A program made the translations under genes and the position numbers. A stretch of DNA of 64,000 nt, from assembly GCA_944383895.1 (NCBI GenBank), contig CALWRH010000010.1:1-64000 (forward strand), in the 5' to 3' direction. The DNA is from an uncultured Christensenellaceae bacterium (lineage in GTDB: Bacteria; Bacillota; Clostridia; Christensenellales; UBA3700). Every line of letters starts with the position of its first letter. The first letter of the stretch is position 1. The notes beneath the pieces are model-generated. The model did no database searches. It saw nothing but the letters and a program-made list of their open reading frames with translations, and was not told where the DNA came from. This document shows positions 45,089 to 54,923 of the stretch, one piece after another.

Positions 45089-46438
45089 TTAGTCGGCTCT
45101 GACGTCGTTCCACATGTCTATCATGGATTCGGTAGCGTCGCCGAAGTCTTTCATGACTGCACATCTTGCGATTATGTCCTGAGTCGGGAAGAGGGTGAGG
45201 AAAGCCTCGTAGTCTTCAGCCGCAACTTTTATAACAGGATTGAAACCGCAGTCTTCGCCGAAGAAGTAGGTGAGATCCACGGCGATCGCGTTTTCGTCGT
45301 CGCTGCCCCAATTTTCAACGATGTAATCGAAAGCTTCCTGAGATGCAACGCCGGACGTATAGCAGATATAATCCATATTTCTGACCGCGATGTCGGGACG
45401 GCACATGAAGTTGATCCAGAGGTTTGCCGCCTCGGTGTTCTTTGCGTACTTGGGTATGCACCAGCCGTCAGAGAAGATGTTGGAACCTTCTTCGGGAACA
45501 AAATATCCGATGTTTCTGTAAGTGTCGAGTTCGTCCTGCAGATCGGTCATAGCGTAAAGTGCGTCGCCTGCCCACTGAAGAGCGATATCAATCTCACCGT
45601 TGATTATTCTTTCCTTTGCCTCGTCAGCCTCGTAGCCGCTGTTTCCGCCGAGGATGCTCTTCTGATCTTTAAGAGTCTGCTTTATCTTCGCTACGGTAGC
45701 GCTGTCAGTCGCATTGAGAGCGTCTGCTACGCTGAAGGATGCGTTGTAGTTAGCAGACTTGGGGTTGAGCAGTGTGTAGATGGACGCGCTGACGTAGGTG
45801 TCTCTCATAGAGAGTTTGAGGTTACTCTTGCCGTTGAAAGCGGGGTCGAGGAATACAGCCCAGCCGTTCGCCTGTACATATTCGTCCATAGAAGAATAAG
45901 TGCCGTATTTGCTGTTTTTGTAAGCGGTAGAGTCTTTGCCGTACATTATGCCCATCGTGCCCCACATATAGGTGCGGCTGTACTGATTATATTCGCCCGT
46001 TGCTGCGTCGTAGTCGTATTGGAACAGACCGTCCTTGCTGCTCATGAAGAGAGAAGACATACCGTTTCTGTAATCTTCAAGACCTGCGTAGCCGTAGCTG
46101 CTGATATCTTCGAGCTTGAGCAGAAGTCCGTTCTTGATCATCTTTTCGATCATATAGTCGGACGGGCATATAACGTCGTAATCCGCTTTAGATATCTCGA
46201 TCTGAGAATACATCGTCTCGTTTTCGTCAAAATAGTCTATCTTGACTTTTACGTCTTTGCCGGTGACTTCTTTGTAGTAAGCCTCGAACTCTTTTTCTAC
46301 GTCTTCGCCGAGATATTCGGACCAGGTGTAGACTTTGAGGATCTCGTCTCTGTTCTGGCAACCGGTAAAGATTATGGGCAGAACCACTATCATTGCAAGA
46401 ATCATAATCATTGCGATTATCGTGATTTTTCTTTTCAT
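45089..46438 (-). CDS. potD: Spermidine/putrescine ABC transporter, substrate-binding lipoprotein
   Basis: A 449-residue extracytoplasmic polyamine-binding protein anchored by a lipid (signal to IFTGC, about residue 27). The family opening LKVYTWSEYLGEDVEKEFE is clear, with later blocks DVICPSDYMIEKMI, MWGTMGIMYGKDS, IALQWAGDALYAM and FSDGWCIPKYAKN. It is about 100 longer than E. coli PotD through insertions in the middle. Strong ribosome site AAGGAG. Last gene of potABCD; the 59-bp gap before it is the largest in the operon. Confidence 0.93.
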   Translation of the reverse strand: MKRKITIIAMIMILAMIVVLPIIFTGCQNRDEILKVYTWSEYLGEDVEKEFEAYYKEVTGKDVKVKIDYFDENETMYSQIEISKADYDVICPSDYMIEKMIKNGLLLKLEDISSYGYAGLEDYRNGMSSLFMSSKDGLFQYDYDAATGEYNQYSRTYMWGTMGIMYGKDSTAYKNSKYGTYSSMDEYVQANGWAVFLDPAFNGKSNLKLSMRDTYVSASIYTLLNPKSANYNASFSVADALNATDSATVAKIKQTLKDQKSILGGNSGYEADEAKERIINGEIDIALQWAGDALYAMTDLQDELDTYRNIGYFVPEEGSNIFSDGWCIPKYAKNTEAANLWINFMCRPDIAVRNMDYICYTSGVASQEAFDYIVENWGSDDENAIAVDLTYFFGEDCGFNPVIKVAAEDYEAFLTLFPTQDIIARCAVMKDFGDATESMIDMWNDVRAD

Positions 46439-46497
46439 AACAATACTCCTTCTGTTTGATTTTGTTTTTTATTTACTTTGCTTTGCAAAGGTTGTTG

Positions 46498-47325
46498 TTA
46501 TTTGTTTGTCTGTGATTTTTTCTTGGGGCTGTATATTATCATGATCGCTGCAAACACAACGAAGAAGATAATAGTGAACAGCGCCTTGATGTCCGCAGGC
46601 AGCGGATGCTTGCCGCTCTTTAATCCGTACAGCAGAGTGGACAGCGTTTCAAAGCTTGTGACGTTTATCTTTGTGATGATAAAGTCGTCTATGGACAGCG
46701 TGAACGAGAGCAGAGCTCCTATCACTATTCCCGGCATGATGTCGGGGATGACCACTTTCCACATTGCTTTGGCGGGCGTGCAGCCGAGGTCGAGTGCAGC
46801 CTCGTATATCTTGTTGTCGGATTTCTGCAATCTCGGCAATACGTTGAGAAGAACGTAAGGAGTGCAGAAAGTCGTGTGTGCGAGTATCAGCTTTATCGCG
46901 GTTTCGAGCCAGCTGCCGCTCGATATCTCAAATGTCGTGGATATGAGCGTGAAGAGCAGAGCGAGCGCGATCGCAGTGACTATTTCGCTGTTTATCATCG
47001 GGATCTGATTTACGGTGCTGTATGCAGCTTTAATACGTTTGCTGTGTATAGCGTGCAGACCTATCGCTCCCAGAGTGCCGAGTATCGTCGACAAAAGACT
47101 TGTGAACGCACCTACGAACAAAGTGTTGACGACCGCCTCCTGTATGCGCTCTGCGTTCGAGCTTTGTCCCGTAAACAGGTCGATATAGTTCTGAAAGGTG
47201 AAACCGTTCCAGTTGCTGAAAGACGGAGTGTCGGAGAAGGAGAACACTATCATCCATACGATAGGCAGATAGAGCAGTATCAGGACTATCGCTATAAAAG
47301 TTATGATCGCGATTTTTCTTACCAT
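46498..47325 (-). CDS. potC: Spermidine/putrescine ABC transporter permease
   Basis: A 275-residue permease with six membrane segments. The signature loop EAALDLGCTPAKAMWKVVIPDIMPGI (EAA motif), near residue 180, contacts the ATPase. FSDTPSFSNWNGFTFQNY after the first helix is typical of PotC. The ATG overlaps the potB end by 7 bases; GGAGG for potC lies inside the last potB codons, which encode Gly-Gly. Confidence 0.95.
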   Translation of the reverse strand: MVRKIAIITFIAIVLILLYLPIVWMIVFSFSDTPSFSNWNGFTFQNYIDLFTGQSSNAERIQEAVVNTLFVGAFTSLLSTILGTLGAIGLHAIHSKRIKAAYSTVNQIPMINSEIVTAIALALLFTLISTTFEISSGSWLETAIKLILAHTTFCTPYVLLNVLPRLQKSDNKIYEAALDLGCTPAKAMWKVVIPDIMPGIVIGALLSFTLSIDDFIITKINVTSFETLSTLLYGLKSGKHPLPADIKALFTIIFFVVFAAIMIIYSPKKKSQTNK

Positions 47326-48098
47326 ATTCCGCCTCCGTTTTCGTCTTTGTTGAATTTGTTCGTGATTATCATGGATATTGCGAGCAATACCATGAGCGCA
47401 AGCGATATAGCGCTCGCAAGATTCAGGTTATAAGTTCTGAGACTGTAGATATAATCGCCGAGCAGCATGAGCTTGCCGTTAGACAATATCTCGGTAACCG
47501 CAAATGTCGTTATCGAAGGGATTATGACCATAGTCATGCCGCTTATGATGCCGGGCATCGAAAGCGGAACGGTTACTTTCCAGAAAGCTTTTATCGGCGT
47601 TGCGCCGAGGTCTTCAGCTCCCTCTATATAGCATTTGTCTATCTTCTGGATAGTCGTATATATAGGCATTATCATAAAAGGCAGAAACTCGTAGCAAAGA
47701 CCGTAAATGACCGTTCCCATGCCGAGAGGGATGTTGAGAGCGGTGAATACCGCTTTGGTGGAAACCATCCTGAGAAGGAAGTTGATCCACATCGGTACGA
47801 GAAACAAGCCTATCATCACGCCTGTACGGTTGAACTCTTTTTTAGTGAGGTAGTACGCGATAGGATAACCTATGAGAAGGCATATCACGCTTGTCGAAAG
47901 CCCTGCTATGACAGAGTTTTTTATTACCTTGGGGAGAGCCTCTTTTTCTGCTAAGTCCTTGAAGTTGCCGAGGAGAGTGAAAGCGCCGTCTTTGTCCATG
48001 AACGCATAGACAGCGATAAGCACTATCGGCAATATTATGAACAACGCCATGAAAAGTGCGTATGGCGTTGCCAGCATTTTTCTGAACGTATTACGCAT
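47319..48098 (-). CDS. potB: Spermidine/putrescine ABC transporter permease
   Basis: A 259-residue permease with six membrane segments and the EAA loop [26 protein letters not shown] (about 160-185). It pairs with PotC to form the channel. Its start overlaps the potA end by 8 bases, with GGGAG inside potA. Confidence 0.95.
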   Translation of the reverse strand: MRNTFRKMLATPYALFMALFIILPIVLIAVYAFMDKDGAFTLLGNFKDLAEKEALPKVIKNSVIAGLSTSVICLLIGYPIAYYLTKKEFNRTGVMIGLFLVPMWINFLLRMVSTKAVFTALNIPLGMGTVIYGLCYEFLPFMIMPIYTTIQKIDKCYIEGAEDLGATPIKAFWKVTVPLSMPGIISGMTMVIIPSITTFAVTEILSNGKLMLLGDYIYSLRTYNLNLASAISLALMVLLAISMIITNKFNKDENGGGIW

Positions 48099-49782
48099 TT
48101 TCTTTTTCTCCCGCAGCGTCTGAGCCCGTCATAAAGTCGAGGTCTGAAAATCTGAATTTGTCGCCTTCGACTTTTATGCCGACTCTGTCGCCTTTGTCCC
48201 ACAGATATTCGGTGTCCGCATAGATGTGGGTGTTGTTGTCCGTCTTGATGTCGACGAGGTAATTCTTGCCTTTGTAGATCATACTTTCGACGTTGCCTGC
48301 AAGGGGTGCGGCGTATTCGTCGTCCGTCATGTCTATGGATTCGAATTCAAAGCTGACTTTGCCTTCTTTGCCTTTGAGGACGATCTCTTCGCCGTTTATT
48401 TTCAGCACGTCGTTTTCTTCGTCGTACTCTGAGCCTTCGAAACATGCCGCAGGTCTGAACTCGTATACGCCGCCGCAAAGATCGAAAGTCGTGTTGGACG
48501 TAAATCTGACGGGCAGGGTATTGTCGACGTGTTCTTTGTGCATGATCTGAATATTCTCGGGATCGACGTAAAGACCTATCTTTCTGCCGGGCTTGTATTC
48601 TACGGTATTGTGAAGTATCAGCTCGTAACCGCCTGCCATGCAGGTCATTTCGTAGTGGACGCCGCGGAACATGCAACCCGTGATCTCGCCGTTTAAGATG
48701 CCGTTGCCTTCGCGCTTGATTACCCAGTCTTCGGGACGGATAACGACGTCAACCTCTTCGTTAGGAGCAAAACCGGTGTCGACGCACTCGAATTCAGCAC
48801 CCGCGAATACGACTTTTTTGTCTTCGGGCATAACGCCGTCGAGTATGTTGGATTCTCCGATAAAGTCTGCAACGTATGCGCTTGTAGGCTCGTTGTATAT
48901 TTCGATAGGAGTGCCTTCCTGGCAGATTTTGCCGTCTTTCATTACTACGATGGTATCGCTCATCGTGAGAGCCTCTTCCTGATCGTGAGTGACGTATATA
49001 AAGGTTATGCCGAGCTTTTTGTGCATGGATTTGAGCTCGAGCTGCATTTCTTGTCTCATCTTGAGGTCGAGTGCTCCGAGCGGCTCGTCGAGGAGAAGGA
49101 TCTGAGGCTCGTTGACGATAGCGCGCGCGATCGCGACTCTTTGCTGCTGACCGCCCGAAAGGCTGTTAACGTCACGGTCTTCGTAATCGGAAAGACCAAC
49201 TATCTTGAGTGCGTGTTTTACCTTGTCGTCAATGTATTTTTTATAAAGGTTTACTTTCTTTATCTTTTTTACGCCTTTTTTGGTCGTTACGGTCATCATC
49301 TGATACGCACGTCTGAAAGGTACTGTCTTGACTATTTCGGTTCCGTCTTTTTTTACGACTTTCTGTTCAACGGGCATGTACGCCATGTTGACGAGTTTTT
49401 TGACCTCTTTACCGCCGAGAGTCTTTTTGGTAACTTCGACTTTTTTCAGCTTGAGTCCGAACGCTATGTTTTTATAAACGTTCAGGTGAGGGAAAAGCGC
49501 GTATTTCTGGAATACCGTATTTACGGGACGTTTGTAGGGCGGCAGATCTGCGATATCTTTGCCTTCGAGAGAAATAACGCCTTCTTCAGGTTTTTCGAAA
49601 CCGGCTATCATACGGAGAGTAGTCGTCTTGCCGCAACCGCTCGGACCGAGAAGGGTAACGAATTGACCGCGTTTTATCTTGAGATTGATATGGTCGACAA
49701 CGGTCTTGCCGTCGTATACCTTGGTAAGATCGTTGAGTTCGATGATGTAATCGCTCTGATTGTTCTTGTTCTTTTCTTCCAT
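48091..49782 (-). CDS. potA: Spermidine/putrescine ABC transporter ATPase with a lysine-rich insertion
   Basis: A 563-residue ATPase, about 185 longer than E. coli PotA. Walker [10 protein letters not shown] (46-54), Q-loop [11 protein letters not shown], signature LSGGQQQR (208-215), Walker B ILLLDEP, H-loop VTHDQEEAL, then TOBE-type C-terminal domains. About 70 extra residues (roughly 112-187), very rich in Lys and Val, lie in the helical subdomain between Q-loop and signature. A further ~115 extra residues extend the C-terminal regulatory part. The catalytic motifs are intact, so it should be active. GGGAG precedes the ATG. Confidence 0.93.
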   Translation of the reverse strand: MEEKNKNNQSDYIIELNDLTKVYDGKTVVDHINLKIKRGQFVTLLGPSGCGKTTTLRMIAGFEKPEEGVISLEGKDIADLPPYKRPVNTVFQKYALFPHLNVYKNIAFGLKLKKVEVTKKTLGGKEVKKLVNMAYMPVEQKVVKKDGTEIVKTVPFRRAYQMMTVTTKKGVKKIKKVNLYKKYIDDKVKHALKIVGLSDYEDRDVNSLSGGQQQRVAIARAIVNEPQILLLDEPLGALDLKMRQEMQLELKSMHKKLGITFIYVTHDQEEALTMSDTIVVMKDGKICQEGTPIEIYNEPTSAYVADFIGESNILDGVMPEDKKVVFAGAEFECVDTGFAPNEEVDVVIRPEDWVIKREGNGILNGEITGCMFRGVHYEMTCMAGGYELILHNTVEYKPGRKIGLYVDPENIQIMHKEHVDNTLPVRFTSNTTFDLCGGVYEFRPAACFEGSEYDEENDVLKINGEEIVLKGKEGKVSFEFESIDMTDDEYAAPLAGNVESMIYKGKNYLVDIKTDNNTHIYADTEYLWDKGDRVGIKVEGDKFRFSDLDFMTGSDAAGEKENA

Positions 49783-49801
49783 AGTCTTTATCTCCCGTGT
49801 A

Positions 49802-50335
49802 TCAGAAAGTCGGAGGGCTGCTTACCCAGAGGAGTTCGCTTTCGCTGTCCGATTTGTTTTCTACAAAGTGCCTTTTGTTTGCAGTGAAATAAAAGGAATC
49901 TCCCTGCTTAAGGCTGTAAGTGTGTTTGCCTATATGAAGTACTGCGCTGCCTTTGAGCATATATCCGAATTCTTCGCCTTCGTGCGGCATGTCTTCGGTC
50001 GACTGCGTGTGAGGGTCGAGGCGCATGAGTATAGGCTCCATTTCGTTTTTCTGGCTGTTGGGAACAAGCCAGGTTATCGTCTGACCGTCGCTTTCTTTTA
50101 CGAAGAAATCTCCTTCGCTGAAAACTATCTGCTCGTCGATATCCTCGCTGAAAAAGCTTTTCAGATTGCTGCCGAGAGCAGTGAGTATATCGATGAGAGT
50201 TGCTATCGACGGGCTGGTAAGGTTGTTTTCAAGCTGTGAAATATAGCCTTTTGTCAGCTCGCATCGGTCGGCGAGTTCTTCTTGTGTAAGACCGCACTGC
50301 AGTCTCATGGCTTTGAGTTTTACGCCGATATCCAT
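49802..50335 (-). CDS. XRE-cupin regulator of polyamine transport (PuuR-like)
   Basis: A 177-residue one-component regulator: HTH at residues 5-62 ([20 protein letters not shown], then [15 protein letters not shown]) and a C-terminal cupin sensor ([36 protein letters not shown]). This architecture with a downstream potABCD is standard in Bacillota and predicts polyamine-responsive control. It is the first gene of the operon, with potA 19 bp downstream. Two matching inverted repeats lie in its leader, suggesting autorepression. GGAGG is eight bases from the ATG. Confidence 0.92.
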   Translation of the reverse strand: MDIGVKLKAMRLQCGLTQEELADRCELTKGYISQLENNLTSPSIATLIDILTALGSNLKSFFSEDIDEQIVFSEGDFFVKESDGQTITWLVPNSQKNEMEPILMRLDPHTQSTEDMPHEGEEFGYMLKGSAVLHIGKHTYSLKQGDSFYFTANKRHFVENKSDSESELLWVSSPPTF

Positions 50336-50357
50336 CCCGATCGCCTCCTTTTGTACT

Positions 50358-50374
50358 GTTTAGTATTGTTAAAC
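50358..50374. promoter_or_regulatory. Candidate operator 1 of the pot operon (GTTTA-N7-TAAAC)
   Basis: GTTTAGTATTGTTAAAC is a 17-bp inverted repeat located in the leader between transcription start and the regulator gene. The same arms and spacing occur again at 50411-50427, 53 bp away. Confidence 0.65.
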
Positions 50375-50410
50375 CCGACGTAATTTATAATTTGACACAA
50401 TAAACTTCGA

Positions 50411-50427
50411 GTTTATTTTTATTAAAC
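50411..50427. promoter_or_regulatory. Candidate operator 2 of the pot operon (GTTTA-N7-TAAAC)
   Basis: GTTTATTTTTATTAAAC shares arms and length with operator 1. It begins about seven bases downstream of the -10 box and so covers the predicted transcription start, a repressor position. Confidence 0.65.
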
Positions 50428-50433
50428 AAATTG

Positions 50434-50462
50434 ATTATAGAAATATTGCATATATAAGTCAA
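50434..50462 (-). promoter_or_regulatory. Sigma-A promoter of the pot operon
   Basis: Minus strand: TTGACT (50462-50457), 17-base spacer, TATAAT (50439-50434). Confidence 0.8.
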
Positions 50463-50681
50463 GCGTTTGAGAGTATGTTTTAAGGTTTTTTTCATATAAT
50501 TTTTTTAACGGATAAGCGCCCGAAAAACTGCTGTAAAACCGAGGAAAAATCCGCTATGGAAATCGTATCGAAAATACATTTTCATTGAGTGCGATTTATT
50601 TATTTTAATACATATATTATGCGATATGCGGAAAAGGGCGACGATTTTGGCATCCGCCTCGGACAGAAACGCAAAAATTTA

Positions 50682-50710
50682 TTGAAAAATCGCTCAAGGA
50701 CTGTTATACT
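50682..50710 (+). promoter_or_regulatory. Promoter of the MFS five-gene unit
   Basis: TTGAAA (50682-50687), 17-base spacer, TATACT (50705-50710). A GC-rich alternating palindrome (GCGCGCACGCGCGC) lies in the leader just after it. Confidence 0.6.
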
Positions 50711-50778
50711 GTCAAGTAGGGTGTTATTATAGAGCGCGCACGCGCGCAATCCGTATAAATAACCGATAAGGAGAGAAT

Positions 50779-52365
50779 ATGAAACAAAAAGACGATTCGG
50801 TTATGTCACTCAACGTAAAGAGAACGCTGTGCGTCGGATTTGCGTTTATGGGCATAATGTGTTTCTGGGAAGTTTACGACTACATCATGCCGCTTATTCT
50901 GAACAGAGTTTTCGGTCTCAGCGCTACGCAATACGGTCTGGTAATGGGTCTGGACAATTTGCTCGCGATTTTCCTTTTGCCGTTTTTCGGGCATCTTTCG
51001 GATAAATACACAAAGGCGAAATACGGCAGACGCACGACTTTTATAGTTATCGGTACGCTCGCCGCAGTCGTCTTTATGGTGGTAATGATAATTATCGAGA
51101 ACGTTCAGTATCAGAACGTATTGGCAGCGAGTATTACAAACCCGCAGGTCCTCGTAGACAAAGGCTATCTGAGTGCCGACAATTGGAGTGCCGAAATTCA
51201 GGAGCTCTGGGCACAGGTAAACGCGGCAGGCGGGATAGACAAGGCGAGCGACGTACTCAAAGGCGATCAGCTCGATCAGTTCAACGGATTCTTGTCTTCT
51301 TTCTATTCTGCGCAGGAAGCGCTGGCAATGAGCGTTACCAAGACTCAGCCTGCCGTATTTATATGCTTTATCATAGCTCTTCTCGGAGTGCTCGTGTCGA
51401 TGTCTTCTTTCAGATCTCCCGCGATCGCGCTCATGCCTGACGTTACGCCTAAGCCGCTCAGGTCGCAGGCAAACGCCATTATCACTTTTATGGGCGGAGC
51501 AGGCGGCCTTGCGTCTATTATTCTCTATACCTTGCTGGCTAAAGAGAGATATCAGTCGCACCTTGCGTTGTTCTTTACGCTTGCAGGCGTAATGATAGTG
51601 ATGCTTGTTGCTTATCTCTGCACGGTAAGAGAAAAACGCTTTGTAGAGGAGAGGATGCTCGAGGAGCAGAAATGGAATATCGTCGACGAAGAAGAAGTCG
51701 CAACTTATTCAAGACTACCCAAAGAAAAACTCGTGTCTTTCATACTCATACTCGGTACGGTATTTATGTGGTTCATGGGCTGGAACGCGATAAAAACGCA
51801 CCTCTCCACTTATGCGACCAACGTGCTCAAAATGGAAGACAGCTTTGTCGGAGTAATAAATATACTCAACGGCGCTGGCGGAGCGATAGCTCTTCTTCCC
51901 GTTGCTCTTCTGGCAGGCAAGCTTGGCAGAAAAAAGACGATCCTTATCGGTGTAGTCATTGCCGTTGCAGCGTTTGTGCCGTGCATATTCCTCAACGACG
52001 GCAGTTTTGACAGCAATGCCGTTCTGCTTAAAGTCGCTTTTACCGCATGTTTCCTTATAGCAGGATTCGGTCTTGTAATCATCAACGTCAATACTTTGCC
52101 TATGGTGACAGAGCTCGCGAAAGGCAGCAACGTAGGACAATATACGGGTTATTATTATGTTGCGTCGATGACGGCGCAGGCGATAACCCCGTTCTTTGCG
52201 GGACTTATCCTCGATGCGGTTCCCGAAGGCGGAGAAAGCATGATCTTCGTATACGGCGTATGCTGTATAGCGGTCGCGTTCTTCACGATGTTGTTCACTA
52301 AGCACGGCGACAACAGACCCGAAAAGAAGAAAAAGGTGATAGAATATTTTGCCGAGGAGGACTGA
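50779..52365 (+). CDS. MFS transporter, GPH/SUC-like sugar carrier
   Basis: A 528-residue protein with about twelve membrane segments. After the first helices comes FGHLSDKYTKAKYGRRTTFI, the conserved loop 2-3 pattern of major-facilitator carriers, here closest to glycoside-cation symporters and sucrose carriers. A hydrophilic insertion of about 75 residues (roughly 120-190) lies between helices 4 and 5, and another charged stretch precedes helix 7. The substrate is not readable; a sugar is likely. AAGGAG precedes the ATG. The next gene starts 2 bp after the stop. Confidence 0.85.
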   Translation: MKQKDDSVMSLNVKRTLCVGFAFMGIMCFWEVYDYIMPLILNRVFGLSATQYGLVMGLDNLLAIFLLPFFGHLSDKYTKAKYGRRTTFIVIGTLAAVVFMVVMIIIENVQYQNVLAASITNPQVLVDKGYLSADNWSAEIQELWAQVNAAGGIDKASDVLKGDQLDQFNGFLSSFYSAQEALAMSVTKTQPAVFICFIIALLGVLVSMSSFRSPAIALMPDVTPKPLRSQANAIITFMGGAGGLASIILYTLLAKERYQSHLALFFTLAGVMIVMLVAYLCTVREKRFVEERMLEEQKWNIVDEEEVATYSRLPKEKLVSFILILGTVFMWFMGWNAIKTHLSTYATNVLKMEDSFVGVINILNGAGGAIALLPVALLAGKLGRKKTILIGVVIAVAAFVPCIFLNDGSFDSNAVLLKVAFTACFLIAGFGLVIINVNTLPMVTELAKGSNVGQYTGYYYVASMTAQAITPFFAGLILDAVPEGGESMIFVYGVCCIAVAFFTMLFTKHGDNRPEKKKKVIEYFAEED

Positions 52366-52367
52366 CA

Positions 52368-53615
52368 ATGGCTAAATCGAGAACGGCAAGACGTAAGAAA
52401 AAGTTATCCAAAGGAAAGATAATTTTCCTCGTAGTGCTCGTGCTTGTTGTTATCGCCGCGCTCGTCGCGCTGTGGTACTTCAGACCCAACGTGATACAAG
52501 GAGTGATAGCGTCTATCGGTGCAGGTAAAGAAGAAACCGATACAGACAAAGGCGGAGATACTACGGGCGGAGAAGATAATCCCGGCGGGAACAAAGATCC
52601 CGGAAAACCCGACAATCCTTACGTCGAAGGCGACACTCTCGAAATGACGGTACTCGACATCGGGCAGGGAGATTGCATTTATATTGCATTTCCCGACGGT
52701 ACGAATATGATGATGGATATCGGCAGCGAGTTCGGCTCTACGTCACCGTGGAATCACGCCAACGAGTTTTTGCAGGCGAAGAACGTAACGCAGATAGATT
52801 ATCTTTTCATCACACACGGCGACTACGATCATATCCGCGATGCTAAAAAGCTGATAGACAATTACGAGATCAGGAGCTTTTATATGCCTCTCGACAAGGC
52901 GCAGGACAGCAATACATGGCTTAAGCTACTCGATGTAGCGAGGGCAGAAACGTACACGGACGAGAACGGCAATACAGTCGATTCCGCGTACAACAACAAC
53001 GTAGGCGAATTTGCGATAAGCGGCGAAAATTGGGAAATGAAATGCTATTCCTTCGACGAGGCGGATTATCCCGAGGGAACCAACGCAGAAAAGATAAACG
53101 CCGTTTCGCCGATATGTCTTCTCGAATACGCAGAAAGGACGATTGTTCTTACGGGCGACGCAAACGAAATGACTGAAGAATACGTTCTTGCAAAAGGTTA
53201 TCTCGACGGAATAGATACGGACGTGCTCAAGGTCGGACATCACGGTTCAAAGAGCTCGACGACGCAGGCGTTTCTTGACGAGATCGACGCTGAGTTTGCG
53301 ATAATCTCGACAAGCGGTACGAGAGAAGAGCCCAACGAAAAGTACACTCATCCCAATCCCGATCTGCTTAAAAGACTCGACAGTTACGTCGATGCCGTTC
53401 CCGATGCGGATTACAACGGTTTCAGAGAGATATACATAACTGCAAGCGACGGAGATATTACCGTTACTATAGGAGAGAACGGCGGTATCAATATCACCGC
53501 ATCCGAGGCTCCCGACAAAAATTACGGAGAGGTGCAGGTCGCGGCTGTGATAATGCAGAACGGCGAAATATACGCGGTCTGCATAAAGCGCGTCGCGTAT
53601 GTCGTACAAGAATAA
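52368..53615 (+). CDS. Extracytoplasmic ComEC-like metallo-beta-lactamase-fold protein
   Basis: A 415-residue protein: basic start, one membrane anchor (about 17-41), a Gly/Asp/Pro-rich linker (about 57-85), then the metallo-beta-lactamase domain related to the ComEC C-terminus: LDIGQGDCIYIAFPDG, THGDYDHIRDAKKL, VLTGDANEM and LKVGHHGSKSSTTQAF. ComEC proteins use this fold to degrade the non-transforming DNA strand, so a surface nuclease or phosphodiesterase is plausible. There are no ComEC channel helices. GAGGAGG lies inside the upstream gene's end. Confidence 0.85.
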   Translation: MAKSRTARRKKKLSKGKIIFLVVLVLVVIAALVALWYFRPNVIQGVIASIGAGKEETDTDKGGDTTGGEDNPGGNKDPGKPDNPYVEGDTLEMTVLDIGQGDCIYIAFPDGTNMMMDIGSEFGSTSPWNHANEFLQAKNVTQIDYLFITHGDYDHIRDAKKLIDNYEIRSFYMPLDKAQDSNTWLKLLDVARAETYTDENGNTVDSAYNNNVGEFAISGENWEMKCYSFDEADYPEGTNAEKINAVSPICLLEYAERTIVLTGDANEMTEEYVLAKGYLDGIDTDVLKVGHHGSKSSTTQAFLDEIDAEFAIISTSGTREEPNEKYTHPNPDLLKRLDSYVDAVPDADYNGFREIYITASDGDITVTIGENGGINITASEAPDKNYGEVQVAAVIMQNGEIYAVCIKRVAYVVQE

Positions 53616-54102
53616 CATAACTCTCGTAGCAGCGGATTATAAACTGTGCCGAAGGGCAGCGGAAAAACTCGCGAAAGAGCTTGAAATGACTTTTGCTTGT
53701 TCAGAAGGGATATTCGATTATTTTTCTGCGGGAAGAAAACCCGATGTCCTCGTAAAACTTACGAGCAAACAATTTGCGCAGTCTAAGGCAGACGATACGG
53801 TAAACGCTCTTGCAGACTGTGAAAATTCCGTGATCGCTCTGAGCGCGAATCTGGTTACCGACGCAACGCTTTGCGCGCTTTGTACGGACAGCTATCTAGT
53901 TGTTATAGATTGCGCGCTCGCGAAGGCGGCAGACAGACTCTATCTCAACAGCTTTGCGAAAGCTTTGGGACAAACTAAAAAGCAATTGACTCAGACGTGG
54001 AAACTGATCAGGGAAAATGCCGATCTCGTTATCGAAAGAGTCAACAGATACGATGTAGCGTGCAATCGCACTAAACAATGGTTAAAGGAGATGGCAAAAT
54101 GA
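53599..54102 (+). CDS. Uncharacterised protein (degenerate P-loop-like)
   Basis: A 167-residue protein I cannot name. The order of its elements (a beta strand ITLVAADYKLCRRAAEKLAKEL, then FACSEGIFDYFSAG, then later strands SVIALSAN, YLVVIDC and a helical end) recalls shikimate-kinase-like P-loop kinases, but the Walker A loop G-x-x-G-x-G-K-S/T is absent, so ATP binding of that type is unlikely. It overlaps the previous gene by 17 bp and the next by 4 bp, so it is locked in the operon. The fold comparison is speculative. Confidence 0.6.
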   Translation: MSYKNNITLVAADYKLCRRAAEKLAKELEMTFACSEGIFDYFSAGRKPDVLVKLTSKQFAQSKADDTVNALADCENSVIALSANLVTDATLCALCTDSYLVVIDCALAKAADRLYLNSFAKALGQTKKQLTQTWKLIRENADLVIERVNRYDVACNRTKQWLKEMAK

Positions 54103-54923
54103 CTTTCGATATAGAACTCGTCGGAAAAGTCGGATCGATGGCTCTCGTAAACAAGAAGTGGGGGGATATCGATTATAACGTAATCGCAAAGATAAGTCGT
54201 CAGCTGCGCCCCGGGTATATCTGGGTCACCAGCGGAGCTACCGAAATAGGACGACTCGACTATATAAGGCGCACGGGAAGAGAACTCGTAGGGGCATACG
54301 AGGACGTAAAGACGGACTATGCCGCACAGGGACAGGCGATACTTATGTCTAACTACCGTCAGTTTGCAGACCCCAAGTACGGGCTCAGACAGATACTTGT
54401 CGAGCATCAGCATTTCAACGACGACGCAAAGCGCGAATACCTCAAAAATCTTTTGCTCCGTTGCCCTGCGCAGGGTGTCATACCGATAATCAATTATAAC
54501 GACCCTCTGTCAAGCGAAGAGATAGTAAAGACTGAACTTCAGAACCTGATGAAAAGCAAAAAGCACGTCGTGCATTGCGCCGACAACGACGAGACCGCAT
54601 CGCAGATCGCATGCCTTGTCAAGTGCAAGACATTGCTTATATATACGTCTACGGACGGAATATACAGCGTGCCCGGAGATCCTTCTACGCTTATACCCGA
54701 GATACGCGGCAAAGACGTCTATGAGGCAGTCGACGCAGTCTGCGAATATCAGAAAGTCTGCGTAGGCAGCAGCCGCGAGGGAGCTAACGGCGCGTATGCG
54801 AAACTCGAATACATAAAAGCTCCTCTCGAGAACGGTACCGAAATATATATCGCAAGTCCGAAATATGCGATAAACGATATACTGAGCGGCACTGCGCCGA
54901 GCACGCATATATACGTCGGATGA
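54099..54923 (+). CDS. Amino-acid-kinase family protein, glutamate 5-kinase-like
   Basis: A 274-residue protein of the aspartokinase/glutamate-kinase/uridylate-kinase superfamily. LVGKVGSMALV near the start corresponds to the KVGSS loop of ProB; WVTSGATEIGR, YAAQGQAILMSNYRQFA, HFNDDAKREYLKNLL and IPIINYNDPLSSEEI follow the ProB order, but ADNDETASQIACLVKCK and the end diverge, and no PUA domain or proA neighbour exists. The substrate is uncertain. The start at 54099 overlaps the previous stop as ATGA, with GGAG upstream. Confidence 0.75.
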   Translation: MTFDIELVGKVGSMALVNKKWGDIDYNVIAKISRQLRPGYIWVTSGATEIGRLDYIRRTGRELVGAYEDVKTDYAAQGQAILMSNYRQFADPKYGLRQILVEHQHFNDDAKREYLKNLLLRCPAQGVIPIINYNDPLSSEEIVKTELQNLMKSKKHVVHCADNDETASQIACLVKCKTLLIYTSTDGIYSVPGDPSTLIPEIRGKDVYEAVDAVCEYQKVCVGSSREGANGAYAKLEYIKAPLENGTEIYIASPKYAINDILSGTAPSTHIYVG

